A stretch of DNA of 64,000 nt. Origin: Penaeicola halotolerans (GTDB lineage: Bacteria > Bacteroidota > Bacteroidia > Cytophagales > Cyclobacteriaceae). The notes below the pieces were generated by a model. That model ran no database searches. It was not told where the DNA came from and saw only the letters and a list, made by a program, of their open reading frames with translations. This document shows positions 10,360 through 20,270 of this stretch, one piece after another (position 1 is the stretch's first letter; each line of letters starts with the position of its first letter). The stretch is taken from assembly GCF_016464625.1 (NCBI RefSeq), contig NZ_JAEAGO010000003.1, positions 496,001-560,000 on the forward strand, written 5' to 3'. The position numbers were made by a program, and so were the translations under genes.

Positions 10360-11037
10360 ATGAAAGAAATTCCCCAGAAGAAATCTTTAAAGCTCATATT
10401 CCTCAGCTCATGGATGTTGCTAGCCCCTTTGATCGGTAGTGTGACTTTGACTGGATTGCTAATGTCATTTGAAGCTCAGATAGCCAATTTTGACTTAGTT
10501 ACTTGGATCCTTTTTTGCCTTTTGAGTATACTTACGATTGCACTTGCCCTGACACCTACCACACTTATTGCTATCGCTATGGGATATTTTCTTGGTTGGA
10601 TAGCTTTACCGATTATCATAGCCTGCTATCAGATAGCCTCTTTGATCGGATATCAACTCGCCAAAGTAGTAGATGATGGATTCATAGCAACTTGGATAGC
10701 AGATAAACCTAAGGTAAAGCTGTTTTTAGAAAAGCTCCACCAAAATGAGACTGAAAGCATCATCTTGGCTAGAATATCACCCATACTCCCTTTTGCGATC
10801 ATGAATGTCGTCTTGGCACTTGCTCGAGTATCTCTTCAGCGCTTTTTCTGGGCTGGGCTAGTTGGGATGCTTCCTAGGACACTACTAAGTATCATTACGG
10901 GAATAGGACTTAGCAGCTTACAAGCATACATAGCGACAGGCCAAAGTCCAGCTTATCAGCAATACATCTTACTAGCTTTACTCTTAGTAAGTATTCTAGG
11001 ATTTATCAAAATTTTTAGATCAAAAACTACAGCCTAA
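10360..11037 (+). CDS. VTT-domain (DedA/TVP38 type) membrane protein
   Basis: 225 aa with about six hydrophobic segments. The family signature is the central re-entrant region with ALTPTTLIAIAMGYFLGW and the later ARISPILPFAIMNVVLA, matching the SNARE-associated/VTT (PF09335) pattern. Such proteins act as lipid scramblases or flippases at the inner membrane; the specific substrate cannot be told. The C-terminus is basic (FRSKTTA). The gene ends 4 bp inside the convergent MscS gene. Confidence 0.85.
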   Translation: MKEIPQKKSLKLIFLSSWMLLAPLIGSVTLTGLLMSFEAQIANFDLVTWILFCLLSILTIALALTPTTLIAIAMGYFLGWIALPIIIACYQIASLIGYQLAKVVDDGFIATWIADKPKVKLFLEKLHQNETESIILARISPILPFAIMNVVLALARVSLQRFFWAGLVGMLPRTLLSIITGIGLSSLQAYIATGQSPAYQQYILLALLLVSILGFIKIFRSKTTA

Positions 11038-12662
11038 CTTTTTGAGAAAAATGACTCAAAAGCCTTTTTCTGCGTAGCTATATCTGATTCATAGCTAGGT
11101 GAAAGTCCCTTTTTCTCAGGAAAAGTTTCCATGTGTAGCGTCTGAGTAGGGAATGCAAACCGAACGCCTATCGACTCAGCCAATTGGATGATTTTAAGCA
11201 GCACTTCTTGTCTCGCCCTCAGTTCATCTCCCCAAGTAGGCACTTCAAAAAATACATAAAACATGACATTAATCGAAAAAGCACCCAGATCATTGAGATA
11301 CACATGATAATTATCCTTTTTAATATCAGGATGCTCCTCCACGATCTTTCTCAAACCTTCTACAAATAAGCTGATTAGCTGAGGTGGTGTATCATAGGTG
11401 ATAGCGAGCTGAGTAGAAAACCTCCTAAACTTTCTCAGTCCATGATTGTCAATGACTGCATCAGCTACTTTACCATTTGGAACATAAGTAAGCGAATTAC
11501 GGAAAGTTCGGATGCGTGTAGACCTAAAACCCACTTCTTCTACAGTCCCATCGATATCTCCAGAAGTGATCCAATCTCCTATTTGAAAAGGCTTATCAAT
11601 AAAAATCATCAACGAGCCAAAGAAATTCTTAATGGTATCTTGCGCTGCCAGTGCAAATGCCAAACCTCCTATCGAAAGGCCAGTCAATAATGGAACTATA
11701 TCAATCTGCAAGCCATATCTCAATACGAATAGCGTACCGATGATCACGACAAAAGTCTTGAGCGTTTTTCTCAATAGCGGTACCAACTGATCATCTAGCG
11801 TACTCTCCGTCTTAGCGGCCATTCGAGTGAAATACACTGAAATAACATCCACTAGCCTGTAGAATGCTATAGTTAGCACCAAAGGTAATACAGCTCGCAT
11901 GATCACAATGATATAATGAGTGAGTTCTATCGGAAGCTGCAAGACACGTACAAAGAGTACATTGACATAAAGCACAAAAAATATACTGATCGGCTTAGCG
12001 ACTGGCAGTAAATAACTATGTGCTAACTTTTCATAGCCAAATTGCGCCAATATCCTCACGATAATATACTCTGTCAAAATAGTAATGACTTTATGACCAA
12101 GCACACTAATCACCACCCAGATCAGGATACTCAGCAGCTGCCACAGCTGCAAGCCGAAGTACTCATTATCTCCCATCTGTGGCAATAAATTGAGCAATCG
12201 ATGCGTACCAAACGGATACACCTCTCTGTGCAATTCGTTTATTTTATTGACAGATGCCTCTGAAAGTTTCCACTCTTCTCCTACTCGCTCTAAATATAAC
12301 TGCGGGAAAAAGCTGTCTATAACATAGCGTTGCCTACCGTTTCTAGTTGTATCTCTGAATTCAGGGTCTCTCGGAATAGTCGAAAAGTCAATCAGCAAGC
12401 CTTCTCCATCATAAATCTGCTTGAACTTAATGGCCAGATTTGCCTTTTCTTGTTCATTGTAATTAGAAGACCTTAAGGCAGCCCCTGATAGTTCAGGATG
12501 AAAATGCTCATTATCCAAATTGTAAAAAATAGTGAGTGCTGCTCCATAAGGAGAACTCAAATCATAAAATGTAGAATCTGCCTGCTGTGCCGAAAGCCTA
12601 AAACTAGCCAACAACACTAAGCATAATACACCGAAAGCCTTGAATCTAAACACTAACTTCAT
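11034..12662 (-). CDS. Mechanosensitive ion channel family protein (MscS) with periplasmic N-terminal domain
   Basis: 542 aa. A cleavable signal peptide (ending near SAQ) is followed by a roughly 150-residue soluble periplasmic domain, then several TM helices and the MscS core. The pore-lining and beta-domain region is clear: LSIGGLAFALAAQDTIKNFF, then FIDKPFQIGDWI and VEEVGFRSTRIRTF. MscS channels open under membrane tension to release osmolytes. The ATG at 12660-12662 overlaps the stop of the preceding gene (12659) by 4 bp, so the two are translationally coupled and probably work together at the envelope. Confidence 0.92.
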   Translation of the reverse strand: MKLVFRFKAFGVLCLVLLASFRLSAQQADSTFYDLSSPYGAALTIFYNLDNEHFHPELSGAALRSSNYNEQEKANLAIKFKQIYDGEGLLIDFSTIPRDPEFRDTTRNGRQRYVIDSFFPQLYLERVGEEWKLSEASVNKINELHREVYPFGTHRLLNLLPQMGDNEYFGLQLWQLLSILIWVVISVLGHKVITILTEYIIVRILAQFGYEKLAHSYLLPVAKPISIFFVLYVNVLFVRVLQLPIELTHYIIVIMRAVLPLVLTIAFYRLVDVISVYFTRMAAKTESTLDDQLVPLLRKTLKTFVVIIGTLFVLRYGLQIDIVPLLTGLSIGGLAFALAAQDTIKNFFGSLMIFIDKPFQIGDWITSGDIDGTVEEVGFRSTRIRTFRNSLTYVPNGKVADAVIDNHGLRKFRRFSTQLAITYDTPPQLISLFVEGLRKIVEEHPDIKKDNYHVYLNDLGAFSINVMFYVFFEVPTWGDELRARQEVLLKIIQLAESIGVRFAFPTQTLHMETFPEKKGLSPSYESDIATQKKAFESFFSKS

Positions 12663-15388
12663 GATGGTAAGTAATATATAGAAACTCTATTTTGAAATGT
12701 AGTCACCAATCTGTACTGATTTTTACCACTGAGATATTCGATCGACACCCCTTCAGCTCCGTTGATAGGAAGTGTACTCATTAGCTCTCCTTTTTGATTA
12801 AACAAGTAAGTAAAAGCTTGTTCTTGGTCTATAATGACAATGACTTCTTTGTCTCCTCCAAAAGTGAAATACTGTACGGCTATTTGCTCACTGGTAGGAA
12901 TCGGATTGATAAACCAAAGCTCTCCATTAGGTTTCAAAATGCTCATATTATTGTAATCTTGAACAGAGAAAATATACCCATCCCTTCTTTGATTCAGTAC
13001 CATTTCAAACTTTGTCTTGGTGTCATTTTTAGGCAACTGAAGCTTTTTAGTGATCCCTCCTCTAAAGTCTACTTGTAGCACTTGCCCATCTTCTGAGACT
13101 GTGGTCAAATATGAGCTCGTCTCAGAGCTTCCGATATTGACCAGATAGCTACTCATCAGCCTGCTACCCACATTGACTGGAGAGTATGACTCATCCTCAC
13201 CTCGTCTATTCAAGAAATGAATGTATCCGTCTAGCCTTGGAGCTAATATGAAATCCTTTGTCCTGATGCGGTAGTGATCAGCTTGTGTACTTAGTCGATA
13301 ACCTGTTGCTCTCGGTTGCCAGCCCTCAAGGTTATTACCCATCTTATCATAGAGATATAGTTCACCTTTCTGATTAGCCACTAGGTATCGATAATCTCTG
13401 TTTTTGTTATAATCCAAAAGTGAATATCTAGTCGCATCTAGTCCTGCCTTGAGTGAGATAGGGTATCCCTCCACCAAGTCACCATTGCGATCTATGAGAT
13501 AGATGGACTGAGGTGTGGTGAGGAGGTACTGTAGCTTACCGTTTTTATAAAAATCCACTTGCTCTACTTTTGGAATCATCTGACCATCTAGCTGATATTT
13601 CCATAATAAGCTGCCATCTTCAGAAAGCAAGTAGACCATGTCTTGCACATCTTGGAAAACATACTCTGAACTTCTATCCACAAAGCTTCTAACCAAAAAT
13701 GGCCTAGTCACTATAGTGGTATCTGCAAATACATTGATCGCTTCTTCTGCGATCACATCAGTAGCAGGCCCTGATTTACCTAGTGTATATCCCAACTCTA
13801 CTACTGTATAGATCTGATCATCAAAATGACTGGTTTGCAGTGCCAGCTTATCAAACATACGGATTTGAGAACCATACTTTTGAAGAAATGACTTCCACTT
13901 TGGACTCATCTGCTTTTGGATATTATTCCAAAAACGATCCAAATTGATGATGAAATTAAAATTGGCGTCTTTAACTATACCAGCCAAAAAGCTTGACTTA
14001 TCTACCGACCTTCCCCAGGTGTTTTCTGAGTCAAAATCGTCTATGTAGAGCTTCATGGCTTTGATAGAATTAGCAAAAACTAAAAAATCACCATGCTTCG
14101 TCACAATAGTCTGATCAAATCCTCTAAAGTTGCCTTCAAAAAGTGCTGCAGGAAATTCATTAACATTGACTTGTAAAAGATCAAAACCTTGGTAAGCTTG
14201 CTGTATAGCTGTATCAGCAGTAACTTGCTCTAGCTCCATTGAGTAGCGCTTAAGCTGCTCATAAGCAGCCTCTACTTCTTTCACTTCCATCATGAGCACA
14301 CGATCAGAGCTCATTCCTACTACATTTTCAAATATGCTGTAGCCTATTTGCTTGTCTATTTTTGCATGAAAGAGTGTTCGATCAAATTTTCCTGCAATGG
14401 TATTCTCACCTAGGTCTTTATACTTCCATAGTTCTTTAAGCTCTTGGAAATTGTACTGATAAAAAATGGCTGTTCGATTAGAAATATAATTATTAAAACT
14501 GCTTGATGTTTGGCCTTGTACAGAAGTCAATACAGGTACCTTTTTATCGAGATCATTGGTATCCTTGAGATATGAGAACCCATCAAGAAGAAATTGCCCT
14601 TCTGTAAATTTAAGCTCTAAGCTGCCATACATCTGAGAAGCGGCTAAGTCTAACTGCAACTGCGTCTGCTCTCCTCCTGTAAATACTTGAAGCCAATCCG
14701 CCATACGTGCAGCATTATACTTGATGATGCCTAGACCATTGTAGAGATAGTTATTACCAAAAAGCTGCGGATTCTCTGATTTAAAGTTAGATAGCCCTCC
14801 ATCTTGAATATTTCTAATCACATCTTCAATCAAAAAAGACGTGTAACTAGCAATCAAAAAACCTTCATGAATGATGTAATTGTATATTCTCTCTGTAGCA
14901 TTATTCTTTATCTCATTGATCGTAAATCCACTGTATGAGCGAGTCGAAAGCTCAAAATCTGTATTTGCTTTGAGTTGATCTAAGATATCACTGAAGACTT
15001 TTTGCTGAGACTCCTCTTTTACTTCTATAAACAATAAGAAATCAACCTCATCTTTCGACACTTTATGCAATGAAGTCACGAGCATTTTACCTTTCAAAGC
15101 TGCGTCTAATCTACCGCCTTTGCCAGCTAGACTATCTATCATCAGCAATCCATCTTCTAGGCTTTTGAGATAGGGAATCTGCGATAGCATATCCCATGTC
15201 TGTTGCCCTACAAAAGTATTCCAAGTACTGACAGGCTCTCTACTTTCAAAAGTCAAGATGGCATCTCCTGGTATGAGCGCATAGGGATCTACTATTTTGG
15301 ATTGGCTTCGCTGCCACCAGATCGTACCGACTATGGCTAATATGACGGTAGTGATGATGGCTATAAAAATCTTTCTTCTGATGCTCAA
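12659..15388 (-). CDS. Large membrane-anchored protein with DUF3352-like and beta-propeller regions
   Basis: 909 aa from TTG at 15386-15388. The N-terminus (LSIRRKIFIAIITTVILAI) is a basic segment plus one TM helix. The first 560 residues resemble the DUF3352-type lipoprotein-like fold found in Bacteroidota; the last 350 contain repeated short blades such as YLLSEDGSLLWKYQ, YLIDRNGDLVEGY and YLYDKMGNNLEGW, like a PQQ-type propeller. TTG was chosen because a TATATTTA promoter element lies 25 bp upstream, and in-frame ATGs at 15457 and 15499 lie upstream of that element, the latter inside the mdh terminator. Function unknown; coupled to the MscS gene. Confidence 0.72.
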   Translation of the reverse strand: MSIRRKIFIAIITTVILAIVGTIWWQRSQSKIVDPYALIPGDAILTFESREPVSTWNTFVGQQTWDMLSQIPYLKSLEDGLLMIDSLAGKGGRLDAALKGKMLVTSLHKVSKDEVDFLLFIEVKEESQQKVFSDILDQLKANTDFELSTRSYSGFTINEIKNNATERIYNYIIHEGFLIASYTSFLIEDVIRNIQDGGLSNFKSENPQLFGNNYLYNGLGIIKYNAARMADWLQVFTGGEQTQLQLDLAASQMYGSLELKFTEGQFLLDGFSYLKDTNDLDKKVPVLTSVQGQTSSSFNNYISNRTAIFYQYNFQELKELWKYKDLGENTIAGKFDRTLFHAKIDKQIGYSIFENVVGMSSDRVLMMEVKEVEAAYEQLKRYSMELEQVTADTAIQQAYQGFDLLQVNVNEFPAALFEGNFRGFDQTIVTKHGDFLVFANSIKAMKLYIDDFDSENTWGRSVDKSSFLAGIVKDANFNFIINLDRFWNNIQKQMSPKWKSFLQKYGSQIRMFDKLALQTSHFDDQIYTVVELGYTLGKSGPATDVIAEEAINVFADTTIVTRPFLVRSFVDRSSEYVFQDVQDMVYLLSEDGSLLWKYQLDGQMIPKVEQVDFYKNGKLQYLLTTPQSIYLIDRNGDLVEGYPISLKAGLDATRYSLLDYNKNRDYRYLVANQKGELYLYDKMGNNLEGWQPRATGYRLSTQADHYRIRTKDFILAPRLDGYIHFLNRRGEDESYSPVNVGSRLMSSYLVNIGSSETSSYLTTVSEDGQVLQVDFRGGITKKLQLPKNDTKTKFEMVLNQRRDGYIFSVQDYNNMSILKPNGELWFINPIPTSEQIAVQYFTFGGDKEVIVIIDQEQAFTYLFNQKGELMSTLPINGAEGVSIEYLSGKNQYRLVTTFQNRVSIYYLPS

Positions 15389-15412
15389 TTTTGCTCGGGA
15401 TTGAATGAAGCG

Positions 15413-15420
15413 TAAATATA
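15413..15420 (-). promoter_or_regulatory. -7 promoter element of the 12659-15388 gene
   Basis: The minus strand reads TATATTTACG, a good match to the Bacteroidota -7 consensus TANNTTTG followed by the often-seen CG. It lies just past the mdh terminator and 25 bp from the TTG codon, which supports that start. Confidence 0.55.
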
Positions 15421-15477
15421 GGAAATTTAAAAGGGAGCTTGAAATGAAAACGTGCATTAGCAAGTGATCATGATAAG

Positions 15478-15517
15478 CAAACAAAAAGGACTGCTTCAAT
15501 GCTGAAACAGTCCTTTT
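15478..15517 (-). terminator. Rho-independent terminator after mdh
   Basis: A ten-base stem (15484-15493 with 15508-15517, AAAAGGACTG/CAGTCCTTTT), followed on the minus strand by TTTTTGTTT. It lies about 20 bp past the mdh stop codon. Confidence 0.85.
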
Positions 15518-15536
15518 CTAAAATTATGAAGAGTGA

Positions 15537-16469
15537 TTACTTACCTAATTTGTCTAAGACAGCCATCACCTCTTTTACGTGACCTCTAGAAACTTCAAGA
15601 AGGGCTTTTTCTTCTGCATTGAGGTCTAGTTCGATTACCTTTTCTATACCGTTTTTGCCCAAGATCACTGGTACACCTAAGTAGCAGTCATCGATACCAT
15701 ACTCACCATCGAGTTTGATACATACTGGAAATACACGCTTTTGATCTTTTACGATCGCTTCTACCATCTGAGCAGCAGCTGATCCTGGTGCATACCAAGC
15801 AGAAGTACCCATTAGTTTCACTAGTTCACCACCACCAAACTTCGTTCTTTCGATGATTGCATCTAGCTTATCTTTAGCAATCAACTCTGTTACAGGGATA
15901 CCCGCTACTGTAGTATATCTAGGAAGTGGCACCATCGTATCACCATGTCCACCCATTAGGATCGCTTGAATCTCCTTAGGAGAGACGTTAAGCTCCTCTG
16001 CTAGGAAGGCTCTGTATCTTGCTGTATCGAGGATACCAGCCATCCCCATAACTTTAGTACGTGGCAACTTAGAAGTGATGTGTGCTTGGTAAGTCATGAC
16101 ATCTAGTGGATTTGATACCACGATGATGATCGCGTTTGGAGAGTGTTTTACGACATTTTCAGTAACAGACTTTACGATTCCAGCATTTGTCTCGATCAAG
16201 TCATCTCTAGTCATACCTGGCTTTCTTGGCAGACCTGAAGTGATCACCACTACATCAGAGTTAGCAGTTTTGCTGTAGTCATTTGTGCTACCGATAGTTC
16301 TGCTGTCATACACATCGATAGGCGCTTTTTGCCAAATGTCGAGTGCTTTACCTTCAGCTACACCTTCTTTGATATCTACTAGGACGATTTCTTGTGCGAT
16401 CTCTTTGTACGCCAATACATCTGCACAAGTAGCACCTACGTTACCGGCACCTACTACTGTTACTTTCAT
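15537..16469 (-). CDS. mdh: Malate dehydrogenase
   Basis: 310 aa, the usual length of LDH-like bacterial malate dehydrogenases. It interconverts malate and oxaloacetate with NAD+ in the TCA cycle. Visible motifs are the Rossmann VGAGNVGATCADVLA, the substrate loop GLPRKPGMTRDDLI with its arginines (the MDH-type R rather than the LDH-type Q), NPLDVMTYQ, and the catalytic histidine in GGHGDTMVPLP. It is monocistronic with a promoter-like element upstream and a strong terminator downstream. Confidence 0.96.
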   Translation of the reverse strand: MKVTVVGAGNVGATCADVLAYKEIAQEIVLVDIKEGVAEGKALDIWQKAPIDVYDSRTIGSTNDYSKTANSDVVVITSGLPRKPGMTRDDLIETNAGIVKSVTENVVKHSPNAIIIVVSNPLDVMTYQAHITSKLPRTKVMGMAGILDTARYRAFLAEELNVSPKEIQAILMGGHGDTMVPLPRYTTVAGIPVTELIAKDKLDAIIERTKFGGGELVKLMGTSAWYAPGSAAAQMVEAIVKDQKRVFPVCIKLDGEYGIDDCYLGVPVILGKNGIEKVIELDLNAEEKALLEVSRGHVKEVMAVLDKLGK

Positions 16470-16510
16470 ATCTGTATATTTTGTGTTTTGTTAGTTTTAA
16501 AATCCGAACG

Positions 16511-16518
16511 CGAAGATA
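16511..16518 (-). promoter_or_regulatory. Probable -7 element of mdh
   Basis: The minus strand reads TATCTTCGCG, one base off TANNTTTG, 41 bp upstream of the mdh ATG. TTTG is not clear in the -33 region. Confidence 0.4.
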
Positions 16519-16620
16519 CCAAAGAAGGTTTAGTATTTAAAGCTATCGATTGAAATGTTATTTGGATGGACAAAACACTTGATCGGCTACCTTTCAAGGG
16601 GTTAACCATCCTTATCCAAA

Positions 16621-17136
16621 CTACTCATAAATCTCCCCTAAATTGAAAAAGCCAAAGGAGTCCTTGTATGCAGTGAATAGTCGAACGTAGTTTTTATTGT
16701 AAAACTCTGCCAACGAAGTCATCATCTTGGCCTTGATGCGAGCATTGGTAGCAAAAACTTCTTGAATCGTATCACTAGGAATGACATAAAGCTCCGCTTC
16801 TTCTGAGATGACTAGCGAGGTATAAACGCGTTTGGTTCCTTCCAAAAGGGAGTTTTCCCCAAAACATCCTCCTTTACCGACATGAAGAATCGTCTCAAAC
16901 TCATCTTTGATATCCAAATTGAGCGTGATCAAACCCTTCTTGACGATGTAGATGGCTTGGCTTGGATCATTTCTAAAAAATACCACCTCATCTTTTTGAT
17001 ATTTACGTGTATGGATCAATGGTAAAAACTTCACCATCTCCGCATTGGTCAAACGCTCAAAAAAATTGATCCCCGCTAAAAAGGCGAACATCTCTAACTC
17101 CGTATCAGTGTACTTTTTCTTAAAAGGGTTCATCAT
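16621..17136 (-). CDS. Cyclic nucleotide-binding domain protein without HTH
   Basis: 171 aa (or 170 from the second ATG). One cNMP-binding (CAP_ED) beta-roll covers most of the protein, with the phosphate-binding cassette at GKGGCFGENSLLEGTKRVYTS. The usual RxxAS-like arginine sits in the KRVYTS loop. No DNA-binding helix-turn-helix follows; the C-terminal 40 residues are helical and aromatic-rich. It could act as a ligand-sensing partner protein rather than a transcription factor. The start lies 4 bp after the tilS stop, so it is co-transcribed with tilS. Confidence 0.85.
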   Translation of the reverse strand: MMNPFKKKYTDTELEMFAFLAGINFFERLTNAEMVKFLPLIHTRKYQKDEVVFFRNDPSQAIYIVKKGLITLNLDIKDEFETILHVGKGGCFGENSLLEGTKRVYTSLVISEEAELYVIPSDTIQEVFATNARIKAKMMTSLAEFYNKNYVRLFTAYKDSFGFFNLGEIYE

Positions 17137-17140
17137 GTTC

Positions 17141-18451
17141 TTAGTCTTTTCGCCATTTAAAATTTATTGCTCGAGTCGTAGATTCGCTGACTTTGAAGCG
17201 TTCAGATATCCTCAAACCTACTACCCAAACGATCTCTTCACCACTGAGTAGTACAGTGACTGCCTTTTTATCGACAAGTGGTATTTTCAAATCTATCAAT
17301 AAATCACTGATTTTCTTAGCCTGCCGCATTCCAAGTGGCTGAAATCTATCTCCATGACGCCAAGTGCGCCATACTAGTGGCCATACTAATTTATCAGCAT
17401 CCAATATGGCCGAAAAGCGATCCGTTGTCAATTTCCATGTATTGACTATTTGCCATTCAATACTTTGATTGGAGATTTCTATCCGACCATCTCCCTCTAA
17501 AAGTGTACATTCAAATTCATCCGAGATGCTATCATTCAACTGAAGTAACCCTCGATCAAGCCATGCGATTTGTGACTCTCCCTTGAATTGTTTACCTGAA
17601 GTCTCAGCCAAGTAACTCATCCAGATATCCTCACAGATGGACTCATTAAAACCAAAAGGCTTGAGCAAATAATGTAAAACAAGAACTGGATGTAGCTCAC
17701 TTTCAAGTATTTTTAGATCAAATGTGCTAGTTAAAAAGTAATTTTGTCGCAGTCGCTCTACATGTGCTAGGAAATATGCTCCACTAGCGGCAATTCTAGC
17801 AAATGTCTGCGCTAATGTAGTCTCATAGTTAGGGTTGAGCTTTTCAATCGCAGGCAGCAACTCGTGCCTGATATAGTTTCGCTTGTACTTGACTTCCTGA
17901 TTAGACTTATCTTCTCGCCACGCTATACCTTGTTCTGCTGCATAAGCCTCGATCTCTTCTCTCGAAAAGCTCAATAATGGTCTCACTAGATTGGCTCGTT
18001 TCTCCAAAATACCAGAAAGTCCCTCCACACCTGTTCCTCTGATGAGATTGCCCATGATAGTCTCCAACTGATCTCCAGCATGGTGTGCTGTAAGGATATA
18101 CTTTAGTCCAAACTTTTGGCTAAGCTCCTCAAACCATCCATAGCGGATTTCTCGAGCAGCCATCTGTGTGGAGATTTGGCGGGATTGGGCATAGTCTTTG
18201 GTATCTGCACGGTGGACATGTAGCTTCCAGCCAAACTGATCAGCTAGTGATTGTACAAACTGCATATCCTGCTCGGAGTCTTCTCCTCTAAGTTGGAAAT
18301 TGACATGAGCCAGTTCACATTGAAAACCTGAGCGGTGAAGTAAATGAGCCAAGACTACTGAATCTATGCCGCCACTAACTGCCAGTAATAGCCTATCTTC
18401 GGCATCGAAAAGCTGCTTTTCACGTACATATCTCAAAAATCGCTCATGCAT
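17141..18451 (-). CDS. tilS: tRNA(Ile)-lysidine synthase TilS
   Basis: 436 aa. TilS uses ATP to attach lysine to C34 of tRNA-Ile(CAU), changing its decoding from AUG to AUA. The N-terminal N-type ATP-pyrophosphatase domain carries the PP-loop LLAVSGGIDSVVLAHLL and the downstream motifs LTAHHAGDQLETIMGNLIRG and RPLLSFSREEIEAYA. The C-terminal TilS domain includes WRHGDRFQPLGMRQAKKISD. The size is usual. It is divergent from the OstA-like gene with a 49-bp gap. Confidence 0.96.
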   Translation of the reverse strand: MHERFLRYVREKQLFDAEDRLLLAVSGGIDSVVLAHLLHRSGFQCELAHVNFQLRGEDSEQDMQFVQSLADQFGWKLHVHRADTKDYAQSRQISTQMAAREIRYGWFEELSQKFGLKYILTAHHAGDQLETIMGNLIRGTGVEGLSGILEKRANLVRPLLSFSREEIEAYAAEQGIAWREDKSNQEVKYKRNYIRHELLPAIEKLNPNYETTLAQTFARIAASGAYFLAHVERLRQNYFLTSTFDLKILESELHPVLVLHYLLKPFGFNESICEDIWMSYLAETSGKQFKGESQIAWLDRGLLQLNDSISDEFECTLLEGDGRIEISNQSIEWQIVNTWKLTTDRFSAILDADKLVWPLVWRTWRHGDRFQPLGMRQAKKISDLLIDLKIPLVDKKAVTVLLSGEEIVWVVGLRISERFKVSESTTRAINFKWRKD

Positions 18452-18474
18452 AAGCCAAAAATATCAATTTTGAG

Positions 18475-18482
18475 TAATTTTG
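18475..18482 (+). promoter_or_regulatory. -7 element of the OstA-like gene
   Basis: TAATTTTG matches TANNTTTG exactly and ends 18 bp before the ATG at 18501. It overlaps the TTG at 18480, which argues against that codon as the start. Confidence 0.6.
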
Positions 18483-18500
18483 ACCCTACGAAAAACTAAA

Positions 18501-20090
18501 ATGCTAGTAAATCTCTCTAAATATATTTTTTTTAGTCTGGGTCTTTGTTTGATCTTATCAGCCAGTGATCTGCTCGCACAAGTCAGACCGGCAACTAATT
18601 CTAACAGGATTCAGATAAAACAAGCAGACGTACTTGTAGGTCAAACTAATGCTTATAGAAAACTCCGAGGCAATGTCATCTTGACTCAAAAAACTAGTAC
18701 CATCTACTGCGACTCTGTAACATTGGATGACCTGAGAAATGAGGCAAAAGCATACGGAAATGTAAGAATCATAGATAGCGAAGATCCTGTAGTCATCACT
18801 TCGAAATATCTACTATATGAAGGTAATACCCGTATCGTGAGGCTCCGAGACAAAGTCGTCATGAGAGATGATAAATCTACACTCTACACTGATCAACTGG
18901 ACTACGAAAGAGAAACAGGCATCAGCTACTACTATGATGGCGGCAAACTAGTAGACACTACAAACGTCCTCACAAGCGAGCGAGGCACCTATAATTCAAT
19001 TACCAAAAAGGCTGTATTTGTCAAAAAAGTAGTGCTAGTAAATCCCGACTACACACTCAACAGCGACACTTTGGACTATTATACTGATACCAAAATAGCC
19101 ACTACAGAGGGCCTCACTAAAATCGTATCAAAAAATGATGACCTGCTCACTGCCCGCGAGGGATTGAAGTATGATACAAGACAAGAAACTTTTGAGTTTT
19201 ATCAAGGACGCATAGAAAATGACAAATCCATCACAGAGGGAGATTGGCTCTTCTATGACAAGCCTAAGATGTTTTATGAAGGCAAGGGGGACGTGAGCCT
19301 TTACTCCAAAGAGCGTGAAATGTACATCCTAGGAGATGAAGGTGAGTATTATGAAGACAGAGGCTTTAGCAAGGTTTTTGGCAAAGCTTTGATGAAAAAA
19401 CTCTTCGAAAATGACACCCTATTCGTAGCTGCTGATACGCTCATATCTCAAGATAGCCCAGATATCAAGGAAAAATATGTCAGTGCTTACTATGGTGTAC
19501 GAATATTCAAAAATGACCTCCAAGGTCTAGCTGATTCACTAGCCTATCAATTTACTGACTCCACTATCTACCTCTATAATGATCCCATCCTCTGGAGCGA
19601 GGAAAATCAAATGGAGGCAGACTCTATGAGGATATTGACGGCTAATGAGGCCATCGACAAGATCTACATGAAAGACCGCTCTTTTGTTACTTCAAAAGAC
19701 ACTAGTGATAACTTCAACCAAATCAAAGGAAGGGAAATGCTCACCCACCTCAAAGATGAACAAATATCAAAAGTAGATGTCAGTGGCAACGCAGAGAGCA
19801 TTTATTACGTCTGGGAAAAAGATTCGATACTGATGGGAATGAACAAGCTCATTTGTAGTGATATGCTGATTCTGTTTTTGGATGGTAAGGTAAGTCGCAT
19901 CAAAGCAATGGTCAAACCAGAAGGCACTCTTACACCTCCTGATGAATTTGTAGAAGACCAAAGGCTATTGCAAGGCTTTGCTTGGCGAGTAGAAGAAAGA
20001 ACCACTTATGATGATATACTGGCGTGGCGAAGAGCAGCAGTGAGAAGAAAATTATTGCAAGAAGAGCTAGATCAGCTAGATGAAAAGTGA
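18501..20090 (+). CDS. OstA/LptA-like organic solvent tolerance protein
   Basis: 529 aa from the ATG at 18501. The N-terminus is a signal peptide (YIFFSLGLCLILSA, cleavage near LLAQ). The mature part is a series of beta-taco repeats of the OstA/LptA type, with phrases like LRGNVILTQKTSTIYCDSV and KVVMRDDKSTLYTDQL. LptA-family proteins form the periplasmic bridge that carries LPS to the outer membrane; this one is over twice the size of E. coli LptA, as is usual for the Bacteroidota OstA-like family. The C-terminus is charged and helical. An in-frame TTG at 18480 was rejected because of the promoter. Confidence 0.85.
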   Translation: MLVNLSKYIFFSLGLCLILSASDLLAQVRPATNSNRIQIKQADVLVGQTNAYRKLRGNVILTQKTSTIYCDSVTLDDLRNEAKAYGNVRIIDSEDPVVITSKYLLYEGNTRIVRLRDKVVMRDDKSTLYTDQLDYERETGISYYYDGGKLVDTTNVLTSERGTYNSITKKAVFVKKVVLVNPDYTLNSDTLDYYTDTKIATTEGLTKIVSKNDDLLTAREGLKYDTRQETFEFYQGRIENDKSITEGDWLFYDKPKMFYEGKGDVSLYSKEREMYILGDEGEYYEDRGFSKVFGKALMKKLFENDTLFVAADTLISQDSPDIKEKYVSAYYGVRIFKNDLQGLADSLAYQFTDSTIYLYNDPILWSEENQMEADSMRILTANEAIDKIYMKDRSFVTSKDTSDNFNQIKGREMLTHLKDEQISKVDVSGNAESIYYVWEKDSILMGMNKLICSDMLILFLDGKVSRIKAMVKPEGTLTPPDEFVEDQRLLQGFAWRVEERTTYDDILAWRRAAVRRKLLQEELDQLDEK

Positions 20091-20270
20091 AAAAATACTC
20101 CATAACGAGCTTACAGATAGATTATTATTTTATCACAATATTTTTTATCAAAATACCCATCTATTTTAAAGTCAATTACGTAACTTTAAATATAATTCAC
20201 TGAAAGCTTGAGTTTTGAACTTTAAACATCTTGAATGAAGCACTTTTAAGGATTTTATTTTAAATCACCT

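Noticed and set aside
12659-15499. The ATG starts at 15499 or 15457 for the large propeller protein
   Set aside because: The first lies in the mdh terminator and both lie upstream of the TATATTTA promoter element; TTG at 15388 fits the promoter and the anchor helix.
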